Source: Nostoc sp. PCC 7107 (GTDB lineage: Bacteria; Cyanobacteriota; Cyanobacteriia; Cyanobacteriales; Nostocaceae). Taken from it: a stretch of DNA of 64,000 nt. The stretch spans positions 6,156,501 to 6,220,500 of the forward strand of contig NC_019676.1 of NCBI RefSeq assembly GCF_000316625.1, given 5' to 3'. This document shows positions 45,291 to 55,403 of this stretch, piece after piece. A program made the position numbers and the translations under genes. The notes beneath the pieces were generated by a model. The model saw only the letters and a program-made list of their open reading frames with translations, searched no databases and was not told the origin of the DNA. The stretch's first letter is position 1, and the number at the start of each line of letters is the position of its first letter.

Positions 45291-46139
45291 ATGAAAGGCA
45301 GCCTAACAGTATGTATATTGAAGTACTTAGACTCACCGCCAGGGTTTCGCTTCTTGATCGCTAATCAGTTGTATTGCTTGCTGCTGTTATCTTCCACATC
45401 TTTACTGATTGCTTCCTCGTCTCTAGTCTCATTTGCAGCACCGCCGAAAATTGCTCAAGCCTCGCCAAGTACTGCAATTAGTCGTCCAACGCTGAAAGTT
45501 GGCTCTCAAGGGGAGCGTGTCTCGGAGTTGCAAGCAGCACTCAAGCTTTTGGGTTTTTACTCAGGGACAGTGGATGGAGTTTATAACGAAAATACAGCAA
45601 ATGCTGTGTCTCGCTTTAAGCAAGCAGTTGGTTTAAATCCTGATGGTGTGGCTGATGCGGCTACTTGGCAAAAATTGTTTCCCAAAGAACCAGCACTTAC
45701 ATCTAACACGGCTGCGTCTTTATCTAGCACCACTGTTGCTAAACCAGAACCCAGACCTGCTAATCCCAAAACTCGCGCCACCCAAGTTCCAACCCTCGCA
45801 CCAGAACCAAGACCAGTTAACCGGAAAACTCCAACCACTCAACGAAAACCCCCAGCACGGCCATCATCAACTATTACCTTTCGCAAAGTTGCTGGTATTC
45901 AGTACACAGCCGAAGGATATCCGATTTTGCGTTTAGGGATGAGTGGTGAAGATGTACTGACGTTGCAAAAACAATTACAAAGGTTTGGTTTTTTGAGTGG
46001 GGGAATAGATGGTGATTTTGGCCGCACGACCGAAACAGCAGTTAAGGCATTGCAAAGGCGCTATGGTTTAGAAGAGGATGGTGTAGCTGGTGGTGCTACT
46101 TGGGACATTCTCTTGCGGCGATCGCCTGGGCAACGATAG
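45291..46139 (+). CDS. secreted protein with two peptidoglycan-binding (PG_binding_1) domains
   Basis: A 282-residue protein. A hydrophobic N-terminal segment LLLLSSTSLLIASSSLVSFA is a signal peptide or anchor. The first domain (LKVGSQGERVSELQAALKLL, FYSGTVDGVYNENTANAVSR) spans about 65-125. A Pro/Lys/Thr-rich linker follows, with the unit EPRPxNxKT repeated twice. The second domain (LRLGMSGEDVLTLQKQLQRF, GGIDGDFGRTTETAVKAL) spans about 210-275. It has no catalytic domain, so it is a cell-wall binding or spacer protein. It precedes a small membrane-protein gene by 88 bases. Confidence 0.9.
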   Translation: MKGSLTVCILKYLDSPPGFRFLIANQLYCLLLLSSTSLLIASSSLVSFAAPPKIAQASPSTAISRPTLKVGSQGERVSELQAALKLLGFYSGTVDGVYNENTANAVSRFKQAVGLNPDGVADAATWQKLFPKEPALTSNTAASLSSTTVAKPEPRPANPKTRATQVPTLAPEPRPVNRKTPTTQRKPPARPSSTITFRKVAGIQYTAEGYPILRLGMSGEDVLTLQKQLQRFGFLSGGIDGDFGRTTETAVKALQRRYGLEEDGVAGGATWDILLRRSPGQR

Positions 46140-46227
46140 GCTAATACGTAGTTATACAAGTTCTGAGTAGAGATGGATGTATGGCATCTCTACTAAATTC
46201 ATTTAACGGAAGTCATACCTGCTGTAT

Positions 46228-46581
46228 ATGAAACACTTTTTGTTAACTTGGTTAGCTACTGCGGTGGCTTTACTGATTACCTCTAGAATTGTGGATGGTT
46301 TTATTGTCAATAATTTTGTTGCTGCTTTGGTTGCGGTATTTATTATTGGATTAGTTAATGCTTTTGTCAGGCCAATTTTGCGGCTTTTGGCATTTCCCAT
46401 TACCTTACTGACTTTTGGTTTATTTACATTTGTCATTAATGCTTTATCTCTGTGGTTAGCCAGTGCTATCACTCCAGGTACTGGTTTTGAGATTAGAGGC
46501 TTTTTACCCGCTTTGCTTGGGTCTATTGTGCTATCAATTGTGTCGAGTGTGATTAATTATTTTCTCAGAGCGGTTGAATAG
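46228..46581 (+). CDS. small four-helix membrane protein (phage-holin family IV-like)
   Basis: A 117-residue protein with four hydrophobic segments: LLTWLATAVALLITSRIV, NFVAALVAVFIIGLVNAFVR, LLAFPITLLTFGLFTFVINA and FLPALLGSIVLSIVSSVINY. The NAFVRPILRLLAFPITLLT motif defines the family annotated as phage holin superfamily IV, but it is chromosomal in most cyanobacteria. There is no prophage context here, so it is not evidence of a phage. It may be a general membrane protein. Confidence 0.88.
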   Translation: MKHFLLTWLATAVALLITSRIVDGFIVNNFVAALVAVFIIGLVNAFVRPILRLLAFPITLLTFGLFTFVINALSLWLASAITPGTGFEIRGFLPALLGSIVLSIVSSVINYFLRAVE

Positions 46582-46597
46582 TCGGAAAGATGATTAA

Positions 46598-47059
46598 TCA
46601 CGGCTGCATTTCTTCAGCTACCGCTACAGTTACTACCCCAGGTAGTGCTGATAAGCGGAAAATATTTTTAGGAACCAATAACTTAGTACCCAGTTGGGTA
46701 TTTTTAGCTGCTGCCAAAATCGCCGCAGCTTCTGCAACACTGGGTGTTCCCGTTGTTTTGGTGATGATTGCAGATGGGTTGGGAACTGCAACAGTAGCTA
46801 ACTTTTCTGCGGAAAATGTTTGCAACAGCCAATTGTGGAGTTGACAAAGTTCTCCTAAAGCAATATCTGATGCCTTTGTATCGATGGTAGCAATTCCGGC
46901 GATCGCTCTTTCGTCGAGGATATTTTTTTGAAATACTTCTTCAATAGCTATTGCAAGCAACTGTGGTGAACTACCTCGTTGAAACCCAATCCCCACCCAT
47001 AAATTTCGGCAGTAGTGAGAATCTTTTGTGTTGGATGTTGTATTTAAGTTAGTCAGCAA
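46598..47059 (-). CDS. cobalamin biosynthesis protein, CobE/CbiG C-terminal-like
   Basis: A 153-residue protein. LWVGIGFQRGSSPQLLAIAI, ERAIAGIATIDTKASDIALG, TTGTPSVAEAAAILAA and VAVAEEMQP match CobE/CbiG-C proteins, which work near the ring-contraction steps of corrin synthesis. The open frame starts with TTG at 47059; the family usually starts close to LWVGIGF, so the exact start is uncertain. It is convergent with the small membrane-protein gene by 16 bases. No other cobalamin gene is nearby. Confidence 0.85.
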   Translation of the reverse strand: MLTNLNTTSNTKDSHYCRNLWVGIGFQRGSSPQLLAIAIEEVFQKNILDERAIAGIATIDTKASDIALGELCQLHNWLLQTFSAEKLATVAVPNPSAIITKTTGTPSVAEAAAILAAAKNTQLGTKLLVPKNIFRLSALPGVVTVAVAEEMQP

Positions 47060-47574
47060 TCACCGATGATATTAGCTTTGTTAGGCAATACCCGAAAACT
47101 GATCGATAGAATACTGTTCCCAAAAAGTAAACACTATATATTGAACATGTCTAGCACAGTAGGAAGCACCAAGGAAGAGAATAGGCAAAAATAATAGGTT
47201 ATTTCCTAATATTTTGCTTCAATGTTAGCGTTGAAGCATGAATTTTCGCTTGTGCTTTACCTTGGTGTTTCAGTTTCTTTCTTCTCTGTCGCAGTTGGCG
47301 CAAAATAGCTGCGATGGAGTTTTGCTTTTTCGGTAATTAATTACTGATTGAGATACAGTTTTTCTACTATTTAAGTAAATACCGCAAATTGGGAATTTTG
47401 TCAACACTGTACTGCTGCAAGCTACATTTAAATATGCGTTGTGTTTTTTAATTGCTATGCTTGGAGGGTAAGGTAAGAAGTTTAACGCAGAGTTACGCGG
47501 AGTTTGGCGCAAAGTTACGCGGAGTTTTTAGAAGGAAGAATCAGAGTAAATTTTTAGAGTTTTTGGAGTTGGCT
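47060..47574. other. spacer with tandem repeat and hairpin
   Basis: A 515-base spacer between the divergent CobE-like and AAA ATPase genes. It holds an eight-base-stem hairpin TGCTTCAA/TTGAAGCA (47215-47238) and the 22-base repeat at 47486-47529. Frames in it are shadows. The AAA gene probably has its promoter here. Confidence 0.5.
47486..47529. repeat. 22-bp tandem repeat upstream of AAA ATPase gene
   Basis: Two copies of a 22-base unit (CGCARAGTTACGCGGAGTTT plus two bases), 47486-47507 and 47508-47529, match at 19 of 22 positions. The ACGCGGAGTT unit is a common Nostocales repeat. It ends about 45 bases before the start codon. Confidence 0.6.
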
Positions 47575-48852
47575 ATGCTTAAGAAACTCATTTTAGAAAA
47601 TTGGAAAAGTTTCCGTTATGCGGAGCTTCCTCTTGATCCGTTGACGGTGCTTATTGGGACGAATGCAAGTGGTAAGTCTAATGTAGTTGAAGCTTTGGAA
47701 TTTTTACAAAGAATAGCTAGAGGTGAAAACATTGAAACAGCTTTAGCAGGAGATAAAGCACTTTCGTCTATTCGTGGTGGTGTGGAATGGGCTGCACGAA
47801 AACCGGAAACAGAATTTACATTAAAAGCATTAATTCAGGGCGAGGATGAAAGAATAGATTATTTATATTCTATTCAGATAAGAACACTTCCTGAAGTGAG
47901 GGTTATAAAAGAGTACATTAAATTTCAAATTTTTATTGAAAAAGAGGGAATAAACAATAAAGAATATACTATAACCATAAAGCTAAAAAATAATAGTTTT
48001 GCTACAAAAAGTGGTTTGCAAAATAGAGGAATTGACCTAAATCTTCGTGAAAAGATAGTATCTAACCTTCCTAACAATAAAAAAGAGGTAATCTTAATAG
48101 AAGATAATGATTTCATAAAAAAATTGTATGATACAATTTTTGTTTTAAGTAATGAAGGAAAAAAAAATGTTGTTTCAACGCTGGAAAATATTTTAGTTTT
48201 AAATCCAATTCCTTATAAAATGCGGGACTATTCACGTTTGTCAGACAATCTAGAAAGTGATGCTTCAAATATTGCTGGCGTATTAGCAGCATTGGATAGG
48301 GAAAAAAAAGTCGAAGTCGAATCAAATTTATCAGATTACATCAAAAATTTACCGGAAGGAGATATCAAAAAAGTATTTGCCGAAGCAGTCGGTAGACTAA
48401 AAACTGATGCCATGCTTTACTGTGAAGAAGAATGGCGACCTGGAGAGACAACATTAATAGACGCTAAAACTATGTCAGATGGAACTTTACGTTTTCTGGC
48501 GATTCTTACGGCTTTACTCACTCGTCCTGAAGGGAGTCAAATTGTCATTGAAGAAATAGATAATGGTCTGCATCCCTCTCGTGCAGAATTATTAGTTAAA
48601 ACAATGCGTGAGATTGGCAGCAAGAGAAATATTGATATTTTACTTACTACTCATAACCCAGCTTTACTTGATGCTTTAGGCCCTGAAATCGTTCCCTTTG
48701 TGGTTGTCGCACACCGTGATGCTGAAACTGGAGAAAGCAAGCTTACCTTATTAGAAGATATTGATAACTTCTCTAAGTTATTTGCTTCATATTCTTTAGG
48801 TAATATGACAACTAAGGGTGTCATTGAAAGAAGCCTTTCTCATAGTGAATAG
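47575..48852 (+). CDS. AAA (OLD-like/AAA_21) ATPase, partner of PIN-like gene
   Basis: A 425-residue ATPase from ATG 47575, chosen because GGAG lies six bases upstream and MLKKLILENWKSF is the usual family start; a longer frame to 47452 runs through repeat DNA. Walker A is GTNASGKS at residues 28-35, MSDGTLRFLAILTALL is the signature and QIVIEEIDNGLHPSRAELL is Walker B, followed by LTTHNPALLDAL. The middle part is Lys/Asn-rich and lower in GC. ATPases of this group act in bacterial defence (for example OLD, PtuA, RloA-like) with a nuclease or toxin partner. The PIN-like gene eight bases downstream fits this. Confidence 0.85.
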   Translation: MLKKLILENWKSFRYAELPLDPLTVLIGTNASGKSNVVEALEFLQRIARGENIETALAGDKALSSIRGGVEWAARKPETEFTLKALIQGEDERIDYLYSIQIRTLPEVRVIKEYIKFQIFIEKEGINNKEYTITIKLKNNSFATKSGLQNRGIDLNLREKIVSNLPNNKKEVILIEDNDFIKKLYDTIFVLSNEGKKNVVSTLENILVLNPIPYKMRDYSRLSDNLESDASNIAGVLAALDREKKVEVESNLSDYIKNLPEGDIKKVFAEAVGRLKTDAMLYCEEEWRPGETTLIDAKTMSDGTLRFLAILTALLTRPEGSQIVIEEIDNGLHPSRAELLVKTMREIGSKRNIDILLTTHNPALLDALGPEIVPFVVVAHRDAETGESKLTLLEDIDNFSKLFASYSLGNMTTKGVIERSLSHSE

Positions 48853-48860
48853 TAGCTAGT

Positions 48861-49379
48861 ATGAGAAAGGTATTACTCATAGATACATCGCTGTTATGCG
48901 TTTGGTTACAAGTTCCTGGAAAAGAAACTGCTGGTAATAATGAATGGAATTTTGAGTGTGTAAATCAGAAAATTCAGCTAGAAATCTCAAAATCTACAAC
49001 TTTGGTATTACCTTTAGCTACTGTTATTGAAGCAGGGAATCACATCGCCCAAGCTAAAACAACAAATTCTGAAAGTAAGCGTATGGCTGCTAAAGAATTT
49101 GCAGAAATTATAACTTATGCAGCTGATGAAACAAGCCCTTGGGCTGCTTTTAGTGAGCAAATTGTACTTTGGGAAGCAGAGGAACTCAAAAAACTAGCGG
49201 CTCAATTTCCTAATCAAGTTGTAGAAAAGACTTCGATGGGTGATGCTAGTATCGTCATCTTGGGTTGGCATTATCATCATAAGGGCTATCATGTGGAGTT
49301 TCTGACTGATGATGACAAGCTAAAATCCCAGGAACCACCTCCACCATCACCACCGACACGCCGTAGTAGTCGTCGGTAA
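48861..49379 (+). CDS. PIN-like nuclease-fold protein
   Basis: A 172-residue protein. The acidic residues expected of a PIN nuclease are in place: Asp8 (LLIDTSLL), Glu57 (TVIEAGNH), Asp128 (MGDASIV) and Asp150-152 (FLTDDDKL), which together could bind catalytic metal. PIN proteins are mostly ribonucleases, often toxins. It follows the AAA ATPase by eight bases and is surely co-transcribed. No antitoxin of the usual AbrB or RHH kind is present, which suggests the ATPase controls it. The C-terminus PPPPSPPTRRSSRR is disordered and basic. Confidence 0.72.
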   Translation: MRKVLLIDTSLLCVWLQVPGKETAGNNEWNFECVNQKIQLEISKSTTLVLPLATVIEAGNHIAQAKTTNSESKRMAAKEFAEIITYAADETSPWAAFSEQIVLWEAEELKKLAAQFPNQVVEKTSMGDASIVILGWHYHHKGYHVEFLTDDDKLKSQEPPPPSPPTRRSSRR

Positions 49380-49474
49380 AACCTAAAAAATTCTGGAGCG
49401 ATCGCCACTAGTCTTCACATCACGTTATCATCGAGTATTGTGGCTTTTGTGTGCATAACTTCCTGCATCTATCT

Positions 49475-52042
49475 ATGACCGCTTCTGACTCTGACAACCA
49501 GCCAACGGAATCTCATCAACCCCCTGCGCCTCACGCGGATACGCGATTGGTAGATCGCAGTAAGCTGAGTAAAATGTATCAGCATTATGTGGAAGTTAAA
49601 GATCAGCATCCTCATGCGCTGTTGCTGTATCGGGTAGGGGATTTCTTTGAAACTTTTTTCCAAGATGCGGTGACTGTTTCGCGGGAACTGGAATTAGTTC
49701 TCACTAGCAAGCACGGCGGGGAAGCAGGACGAGTCGCCATGACTGGTGTACCGCACCACGCTTGGGAACGCTACACTACCTTATTGGTGGAAAAAGGTTA
49801 TGCAGTTGTTATTTGCGACCAAGTAGAAGATGCTTCGGAAGCGGTAGGTTTGGTGCGCCGGGAAGTAACGCGCATCCTCACCCCTGGTACTTTGTTAGAA
49901 GAGGGAATGTTAAAGTCTAGCCGCAATAATTATTTAGCAGCGGTTGTTATTGCTGCTACTCATTGGGGTTTAGCTTATGCAGATATCTCCACTGGGGAAT
50001 TTCTGACAACTCAAGGTAGCGATTTAGAACACCTCACCCAAGAATTAATGCGCCTCCAACCTTCCGAGGTGCTGGTTCCCACCAATGCGCCTGATTTGGG
50101 TGTGTTGCTGCGTCCTGGGGAAACTTCGCCCCATCTTCCCCAATGTTTACCACCATCATTTTGTTATAGTTTGCGATCGCAAGTACCTTTTTCTCAAGGG
50201 GAAGCCAGAAGTAAATTATTGCAGAAATTTAAGGTGCGATCGCTCGAAGGTTTGGGTTGTGACCATCTTCCTCTGGCTGTACGGGCGGCGGGCGGTCTTT
50301 TAGAATATGTGGAAGATACCCAAAAAGAAAACACTGTTTCTCTGCAAAGACTCCGCACCTACACCCTCACAGACTATTTAATTATTGACCATCAAACCCG
50401 GCGGAATTTAGAAATTACCCAAACAGTCCGCGATGGGACTTTTCACGGTTCCCTACTTTGGGCGTTAGATAGAACTAGCACCGCAATGGGAAGTCGGGCT
50501 TTACGGCGTTGGTTATTACAACCGCTACTTGATCTTAAAGGCATCCGATCGCGGCAAGATACAATTCAAGAATTAAAAGAAAATACACCTCTACGTCAAG
50601 ATTTGCGCTATTTATTACGGCAAATCTACGATTTAGAACGCCTCACAGGACGGGCGAGTTCTGGTACAGCCAATGCACGAGATTTAATTGCTTTAGCTGA
50701 TTCTCTCTCCCGTTTACCCGAATTAGCCCGTGTAGTCGCTGATGCGGGTTCTCCTTTTTTGAAGGCTTTGCAAAAAGTCCCGCCTGTATTAGAAGAATTA
50801 GCGCAACAAATTCAAGCCCATGTCGTCGAAGCACCACCCATACATTTAAAAGAAGGTGGGTTAATTCGTCCGGGAATTAATGTACTGTTGGATGAAAGAA
50901 AGGCGACTGTAGAAGCAGACCATCAATGGATTGCGAATTTAGAAGTTGATGAAAGGACGAGAACGGGAATCCCGACTTTGAAGGTGGGATTTAACGAAAC
51001 CTTTGGTTACTACATTAGTATTTCCCGCACCAAAGCCGATCAAGTACCCGCTAACTATATCCGCAAGCAAACCCTCAAGAATGAGGAACGTTACATCACT
51101 CCAGAACTGAAGGAACGAGAAGCAAGGATTCTCAGTGCGCGGGATGATTTATATAAGTTGGAATATGAAATTTTTGTGGCGTTGCGCGAAGAAGTCGGCG
51201 AACAAGCCGAGGCTATTCGTCAACTTTCTCGCGCTGTGGCGGCGGCGGATGTGTTGTGTGGTTTAGCTGAGTTGGCGGTACAACAAGGTTATTTTCGTCC
51301 CGAAATGATATCAGGGCGAGAACTAGAAATTGTAGATGGTCGCCATCCCGTGGTAGAACAATCTTTACCAGCGGGTTTCTTTGTGCCGAATTCGACTAAT
51401 TTAGGAAGTGGTGAAGCAACTGCATTCCCCGACTTAATCATTCTTACCGGGCCAAACGCCAGTGGTAAAAGTTGTTATTTGCGTCAGGTAGGGTTAATTC
51501 AGTTAATGGCGCAAATTGGCAGTTTTGTCCCCGTGAAGTCGGCAAAGTTGGGAATATGCGATCGCATTTTTACCCGTGTCGGTGCGGTGGATGATTTAGC
51601 AACTGGTCAATCTACCTTTATGGTGGAAATGAATGAAACAGCCAATATTCTCAACCATGCTACATCTCGGTCGTTAGTCTTATTAGATGAAATTGGGCGC
51701 GGAACAGCAACATTTGATGGTCTTTCCATTGCTTGGGCGGTAGCAGAATATTTAGGAATGGAGATTCGTTCACGAACAATTTTTGCCACTCATTACCACG
51801 AACTAAACGAATTGGCAAGCATGTTACCTAATGTTGCCAATTATCAAGTGACAGTGAAAGAATTACCCGACCAAATTATCTTTTTACACCAAGTTCAACC
51901 CGGTGGTGCTGATAAATCCTACGGTATTGAAGCGGGAAGATTAGCAGGTTTACCAGCAGTAGTAATTCAACGGGCAAAACAAGTCATGGGGCAAATTGAG
52001 AAACACAGTAAGATTGCGATCGGTTTGAAAAATTTGACGTAA
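49475..52042 (+). CDS. mutS: DNA mismatch repair protein MutS
   Basis: An 855-residue MutS from ATG 49475; a GTG at 49451 adds eight doubtful residues. Domain I has the mismatch-contacting motif [14 protein letters not shown] (Phe-x-Glu), followed by the connector, lever/clamp domains and an ATPase with Walker [32 protein letters not shown] (Walker B) and [11 protein letters not shown]. The C-terminus ends AIGLKNLT, without the long tetramerisation tail of E. coli. It recognises mismatches and small loops. No mutL is adjacent. This is core genome. Confidence 0.97.
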   Translation: MTASDSDNQPTESHQPPAPHADTRLVDRSKLSKMYQHYVEVKDQHPHALLLYRVGDFFETFFQDAVTVSRELELVLTSKHGGEAGRVAMTGVPHHAWERYTTLLVEKGYAVVICDQVEDASEAVGLVRREVTRILTPGTLLEEGMLKSSRNNYLAAVVIAATHWGLAYADISTGEFLTTQGSDLEHLTQELMRLQPSEVLVPTNAPDLGVLLRPGETSPHLPQCLPPSFCYSLRSQVPFSQGEARSKLLQKFKVRSLEGLGCDHLPLAVRAAGGLLEYVEDTQKENTVSLQRLRTYTLTDYLIIDHQTRRNLEITQTVRDGTFHGSLLWALDRTSTAMGSRALRRWLLQPLLDLKGIRSRQDTIQELKENTPLRQDLRYLLRQIYDLERLTGRASSGTANARDLIALADSLSRLPELARVVADAGSPFLKALQKVPPVLEELAQQIQAHVVEAPPIHLKEGGLIRPGINVLLDERKATVEADHQWIANLEVDERTRTGIPTLKVGFNETFGYYISISRTKADQVPANYIRKQTLKNEERYITPELKEREARILSARDDLYKLEYEIFVALREEVGEQAEAIRQLSRAVAAADVLCGLAELAVQQGYFRPEMISGRELEIVDGRHPVVEQSLPAGFFVPNSTNLGSGEATAFPDLIILTGPNASGKSCYLRQVGLIQLMAQIGSFVPVKSAKLGICDRIFTRVGAVDDLATGQSTFMVEMNETANILNHATSRSLVLLDEIGRGTATFDGLSIAWAVAEYLGMEIRSRTIFATHYHELNELASMLPNVANYQVTVKELPDQIIFLHQVQPGGADKSYGIEAGRLAGLPAVVIQRAKQVMGQIEKHSKIAIGLKNLT

Positions 52043-52129
52043 GCTGTTGTCAATTGCCGAATGATATAGCGGTAGTCAGATATGTTAGGACAACTGGAAA
52101 GCTTGAATACCAGGAATAGTAAGACTTTT

Positions 52130-52160
52130 CCTCCTGCCTCCTGCCTCCTGCCTCCTGCCT
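52130..52160. repeat. CCTCCTG heptamer tandem repeat
   Basis: Four perfect copies of CCTCCTG plus a partial fifth lie in the spacer downstream of mutS. Heptanucleotide short tandem repeats are characteristic of Nostocales genomes; the copy number may vary between strains. Confidence 0.85.
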
Positions 52161-52217
52161 TCTCCTATAAACTAAAGAAAGGGCTTTCCTGCTAACTCCA
52201 ATTTTTCCTTATACCCC

Positions 52218-52248
52218 TTGACACTCCAGTTCACTGGAGAAGTCAAGA
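52218..52248 (+). promoter_or_regulatory. MerR/CueR-type promoter of copper ATPase gene
   Basis: A -35 box TTGACA (52218-52223) and a -10-like TCAAGA (52243-52248) are separated by 19 bases, longer than the usual 17. The spacer is centred on the dyad CTCCAG-TTCA-CTGGAG (52224-52239). The long spacer and dyad are the hallmark of MerR-family promoters for metal-resistance genes. It lies 42 bases before the ATG of the P-type ATPase. The MerR-type regulator itself is not in the window. Confidence 0.75.
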
Positions 52249-52290
52249 TAAAGTCAGTCTGAAACACGACTTGATAATTGGAGTTTTCAA

Positions 52291-54576
52291 ATGGAAAATG
52301 CCACCTTGAAACTGCGCGGTATGAGTTGCGCTTCTTGTGCCAGAAGTGTAGAAGATGCAATTCGTTCTGTCCCTGGTGTGAAAGAATGTAGTGTGAACTT
52401 TGGGGCGGAACAAGCAACAGTCGATTATGACCCCAAAACCACAAATTTACAAGCCATCCAAAATGCTGTAGATGCCGCAGGTTATTCAGCCTACCCACTG
52501 CAAGAAGAAAATCTCATGGCTGGCGAAGATGATGCAGAAATCAGACATCGCCAGAAAGAATCTCGTGATTTGCAACGAAAGTTAACGCTAGGGGGGATTA
52601 TTGGCAGTTTACTAGTAATTGGTTCACTGCCAATGATGACAGGATTACACTTACCTTTTATTCCTACATGGCTGCATAACCCTTGGCTGCAATTAGTTCT
52701 CACCACTCCTGTACAGTTTTGGTGTGGTAAAACTTTTTATGTCAATGCCTGGAAAGCTTTCAAGCGCCATGCTGCCACAATGGATACCTTAATAGCTTTG
52801 GGTACAAGTGCAGCCTATTTTTATTCTCTATTCGCTACCTTGGTTCCTGGCTTTTTCACTGCTCAGGGATTGATGCCGGATGTGTATTATGAAACTGCGG
52901 CGATTGTCATTACCTTAATTTTGTTAGGGCGATTATTTGAAAACCGCGCTAAAGGACAAACTTCAGCAGCTATCCGTAAGCTAATTGGTTTGCAGGCGAA
53001 AACCGCACGGTTGATTCGTAATGGACAAGAACTAGATGTACCGATTGCGGAAGTACAAATTGGTGATGTAGTGCTGGTTCGCCCTGGAGAAAAGATTCCT
53101 GTTGATGGCGAAGTAGTTGAGGGGACATCGACAGTTGATGAAGCGATGGTGACTGGTGAAAGTGTAGCTGTGAAAAAGCAACCAGGAGATGAAGTTATTG
53201 GTGCAACTATCAACAAAACGGGAAGTTTTAGATTTCGGGCGACAAGAGTTGGTACGGATACCGTATTGGCACAGATTGTTCAACTAGTACAGCAAGCTCA
53301 AGGTTCAAAAGCTCCTATTCAAAGACTAGCAGACCAAATTACTGGTTGGTTTGTACCTGGGGTAATTGCGATCGCTATTCTCACCTTTGTCGTATGGTAC
53401 AACATCACGGGCAACCTCACCCTAGCGATGATTACTACAGTCGGGGTGTTAATTATCGCTTGTCCTTGCGCTTTGGGTTTAGCTACACCAACTTCTGTGA
53501 TGGTAGGTACAGGTAAAGGTGCAGAAAATGGCATTTTAATTAAAGGTGCAGAAAGTCTAGAACTAGCGCACCAAATTCAAATCATTGTCTTAGACAAAAC
53601 CGGCACAATTACCCAAGGTAAACCCACGGTTACAGATTTTGTCACAGTTAATGGTACAGCTAACAGTAACGAAATTCAGCTAATACAACTAGCAGCATCC
53701 TTAGAACGCAATTCTGAACATCCGTTAGCAGAAGCCGTTGTTCGCTATGCCCAATCTCAAGAAGTAACTTTAGCAGATGTCAGAGATTTTGCAGCCGTAG
53801 CAGGTAGCGGTGTACAAGGTATTGTTTCTCATCGTTTGGTGCAAATTGGTACACAACGCTGGATGGAAGAATTAGGAATTAACACTCAAACCTTGCAACA
53901 AGACAAAGAACGCTTAGAATACCTCGGTAAAACCGCAGTTTGGTTAGCAGTTGATGGCGAAATTCAAGGGTTAATAGGCATTGCTGATGCAATTAAACCC
54001 ACTTCACCCCAGGCGGTGAAAGCTTTACAAAAACTCGGTTTAGAAGTTGTTATGCTTACAGGCGACAACCAACGCACCGCCGAAAGTATTGCCCGTGAAG
54101 TTGGTATCAAGCAGGTTTTGGCAGAAGTTCGCCCCGATCAAAAAGCAGAAGTAATTAAGTCACTGCAAGCAGAGAAGCAGAGAAGCAGAAGAAAAACTCA
54201 GCACTCAATTGTCGCAATGGTTGGTGATGGAATTAATGATGCGCCAGCTTTAGCGCAAGCTAATGTGGGAATCGCCATCGGTACGGGTACAGATGTAGCG
54301 ATCGCCGCTAGTGACATCACCTTAATCTCTGGTGACTTGCAAGGTATAGTCACAGCCATTCAACTCAGCCGCGCCACAATGCGTAACATTCGCCAAAATT
54401 TATTCTTCGCCTTCATCTACAACGTTGCTGGTATTCCCATCGCCGCCGGGATTCTCTTCCCTATATTTGGTTGGTTGCTGAACCCGATTATTGCAGGTGC
54501 AGCAATGGCTTTTAGTTCAGTTTCTGTAGTTACTAATGCGCTGCGTTTGCGTAAATTTCAAGCTAAAGCACTCTAA
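52291..54576 (+). CDS. copper-transporting P1B-type ATPase
   Basis: A 761-residue pump. The N-terminal heavy-metal domain has GMSCASC (Cys13, Cys16). The membrane ion site is CPC (Cys391-Pro-Cys393 in [12 protein letters not shown]), and the phosphorylated Asp435 is in DKTGTIT. HPLAEAV (nucleotide domain) and [12 protein letters not shown] follow. The last helices have [11 protein letters not shown] and [15 protein letters not shown], the Asn-Tyr-Asn/Met-Ser-Ser type of Cu(I) pumps (P1B-1). Cyanobacteria use two such pumps, CtaA and PacS, to bring copper to plastocyanin and cytochrome oxidase; I cannot tell which this is. The MerR-type promoter suggests metal induction and therefore an efflux or homeostasis role. 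Confidence 0.95.
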   Translation: MENATLKLRGMSCASCARSVEDAIRSVPGVKECSVNFGAEQATVDYDPKTTNLQAIQNAVDAAGYSAYPLQEENLMAGEDDAEIRHRQKESRDLQRKLTLGGIIGSLLVIGSLPMMTGLHLPFIPTWLHNPWLQLVLTTPVQFWCGKTFYVNAWKAFKRHAATMDTLIALGTSAAYFYSLFATLVPGFFTAQGLMPDVYYETAAIVITLILLGRLFENRAKGQTSAAIRKLIGLQAKTARLIRNGQELDVPIAEVQIGDVVLVRPGEKIPVDGEVVEGTSTVDEAMVTGESVAVKKQPGDEVIGATINKTGSFRFRATRVGTDTVLAQIVQLVQQAQGSKAPIQRLADQITGWFVPGVIAIAILTFVVWYNITGNLTLAMITTVGVLIIACPCALGLATPTSVMVGTGKGAENGILIKGAESLELAHQIQIIVLDKTGTITQGKPTVTDFVTVNGTANSNEIQLIQLAASLERNSEHPLAEAVVRYAQSQEVTLADVRDFAAVAGSGVQGIVSHRLVQIGTQRWMEELGINTQTLQQDKERLEYLGKTAVWLAVDGEIQGLIGIADAIKPTSPQAVKALQKLGLEVVMLTGDNQRTAESIAREVGIKQVLAEVRPDQKAEVIKSLQAEKQRSRRKTQHSIVAMVGDGINDAPALAQANVGIAIGTGTDVAIAASDITLISGDLQGIVTAIQLSRATMRNIRQNLFFAFIYNVAGIPIAAGILFPIFGWLLNPIIAGAAMAFSSVSVVTNALRLRKFQAKAL

Positions 54577-54590
54577 TTAAGGAAATAACA

Positions 54591-54857
54591 ATGTTTCATA
54601 AAGCAGGATTTGGATTGCTGCTGGGAGTTGTATTCGCAATTGTAGCGGATCAAGCGATCGCGCGATCGCCCAGCTTTTTGCAGACAGAGGCGATCGGACA
54701 AACCTCTCATCATCCGCACTCATCTACAACATTCCCAACAAATCAATTTCAACGGCTTAATCAGCCCTTAGAAAACAAAGTAGCCGTCACTCTGGGCGGA
54801 TTAAGTTTAATCGGTTTACAACTTTGGTGGTTCTTGCTAAGTAAACCCAAGTCTTAG
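54591..54857 (+). CDS. small exported/membrane protein in copper operon
   Basis: An 88-residue protein 14 bases after the ATPase stop, with AAGGAAATAACA before its ATG, so it is probably in the same operon. The N-terminus FGLLLGVVFAIVADQAIARS is a signal peptide, and a second hydrophobic segment near the end (VTLGGLSLIGLQLWWFLLS) is a membrane anchor. Between them SHHPHSS offers His residues that could bind copper. There are no cysteines. I do not recognise a family. A small copper-handling membrane protein working with the pump is a reasonable inference. Confidence 0.68.
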   Translation: MFHKAGFGLLLGVVFAIVADQAIARSPSFLQTEAIGQTSHHPHSSTTFPTNQFQRLNQPLENKVAVTLGGLSLIGLQLWWFLLSKPKS

Positions 54858-55370
54858 AAAGCAATCCCAACCCAATAGAAGTTAAATTACTTACTCACCT
54901 AAAAAATTACCACACTTATCTACTAGTACAGATCGGCGTAAATAAACAGACCAATTGGAATTGCTAAAAGGCTTGTGGTATCAATATTCTTTATTTTTCC
55001 TTTTGCCTTTTTGTACTAGCTATATGTCTACACTAGTGTAGCCTCTAGATTACATAAAAACTTGAATTTTTCAACTACTATTAGAAGGAAAATAAGCATT
55101 ACTTAATATATATTTTAATCTAAGTAGTATTTATTACATTGCTTAGTTGCTGGATACTTGCTTAACTTTACATCTTTTCTTAGGAATAAAACTCTATGGT
55201 TATTCAGTTTTTTTATATTTGCTTTACAAATATTTGGTAAAGACAATTATTTGCAACATTTTTTATGTTATGAATTCATCATATTTAAGTATTTAAACTC
55301 AAAATAATCATACTTTTTGAAACAAGTATTTAGTTACTAAAAGATAAAATTTTGATGTAATTTTCTACAT

Positions 55371-55403
55371 AATGACTAAATTACTCACATAAATTTAGTC
55401 ATT
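55371..55403. repeat. 12-bp-stem inverted repeat in the AT-rich spacer
   Basis: AATGACTAAATT (55371-55382) and AAATTTAGTCATT (55391-55403) pair over 12 bases with an eight-base loop. No T-run follows immediately. It could be the end of a small transcript or a repeat. Confidence 0.5.

Noticed and set aside
46228-46581. Prophage remnant suggested by the holin-family name
   Set aside because: This family is chromosomal and widespread; there are no other phage genes nearby.
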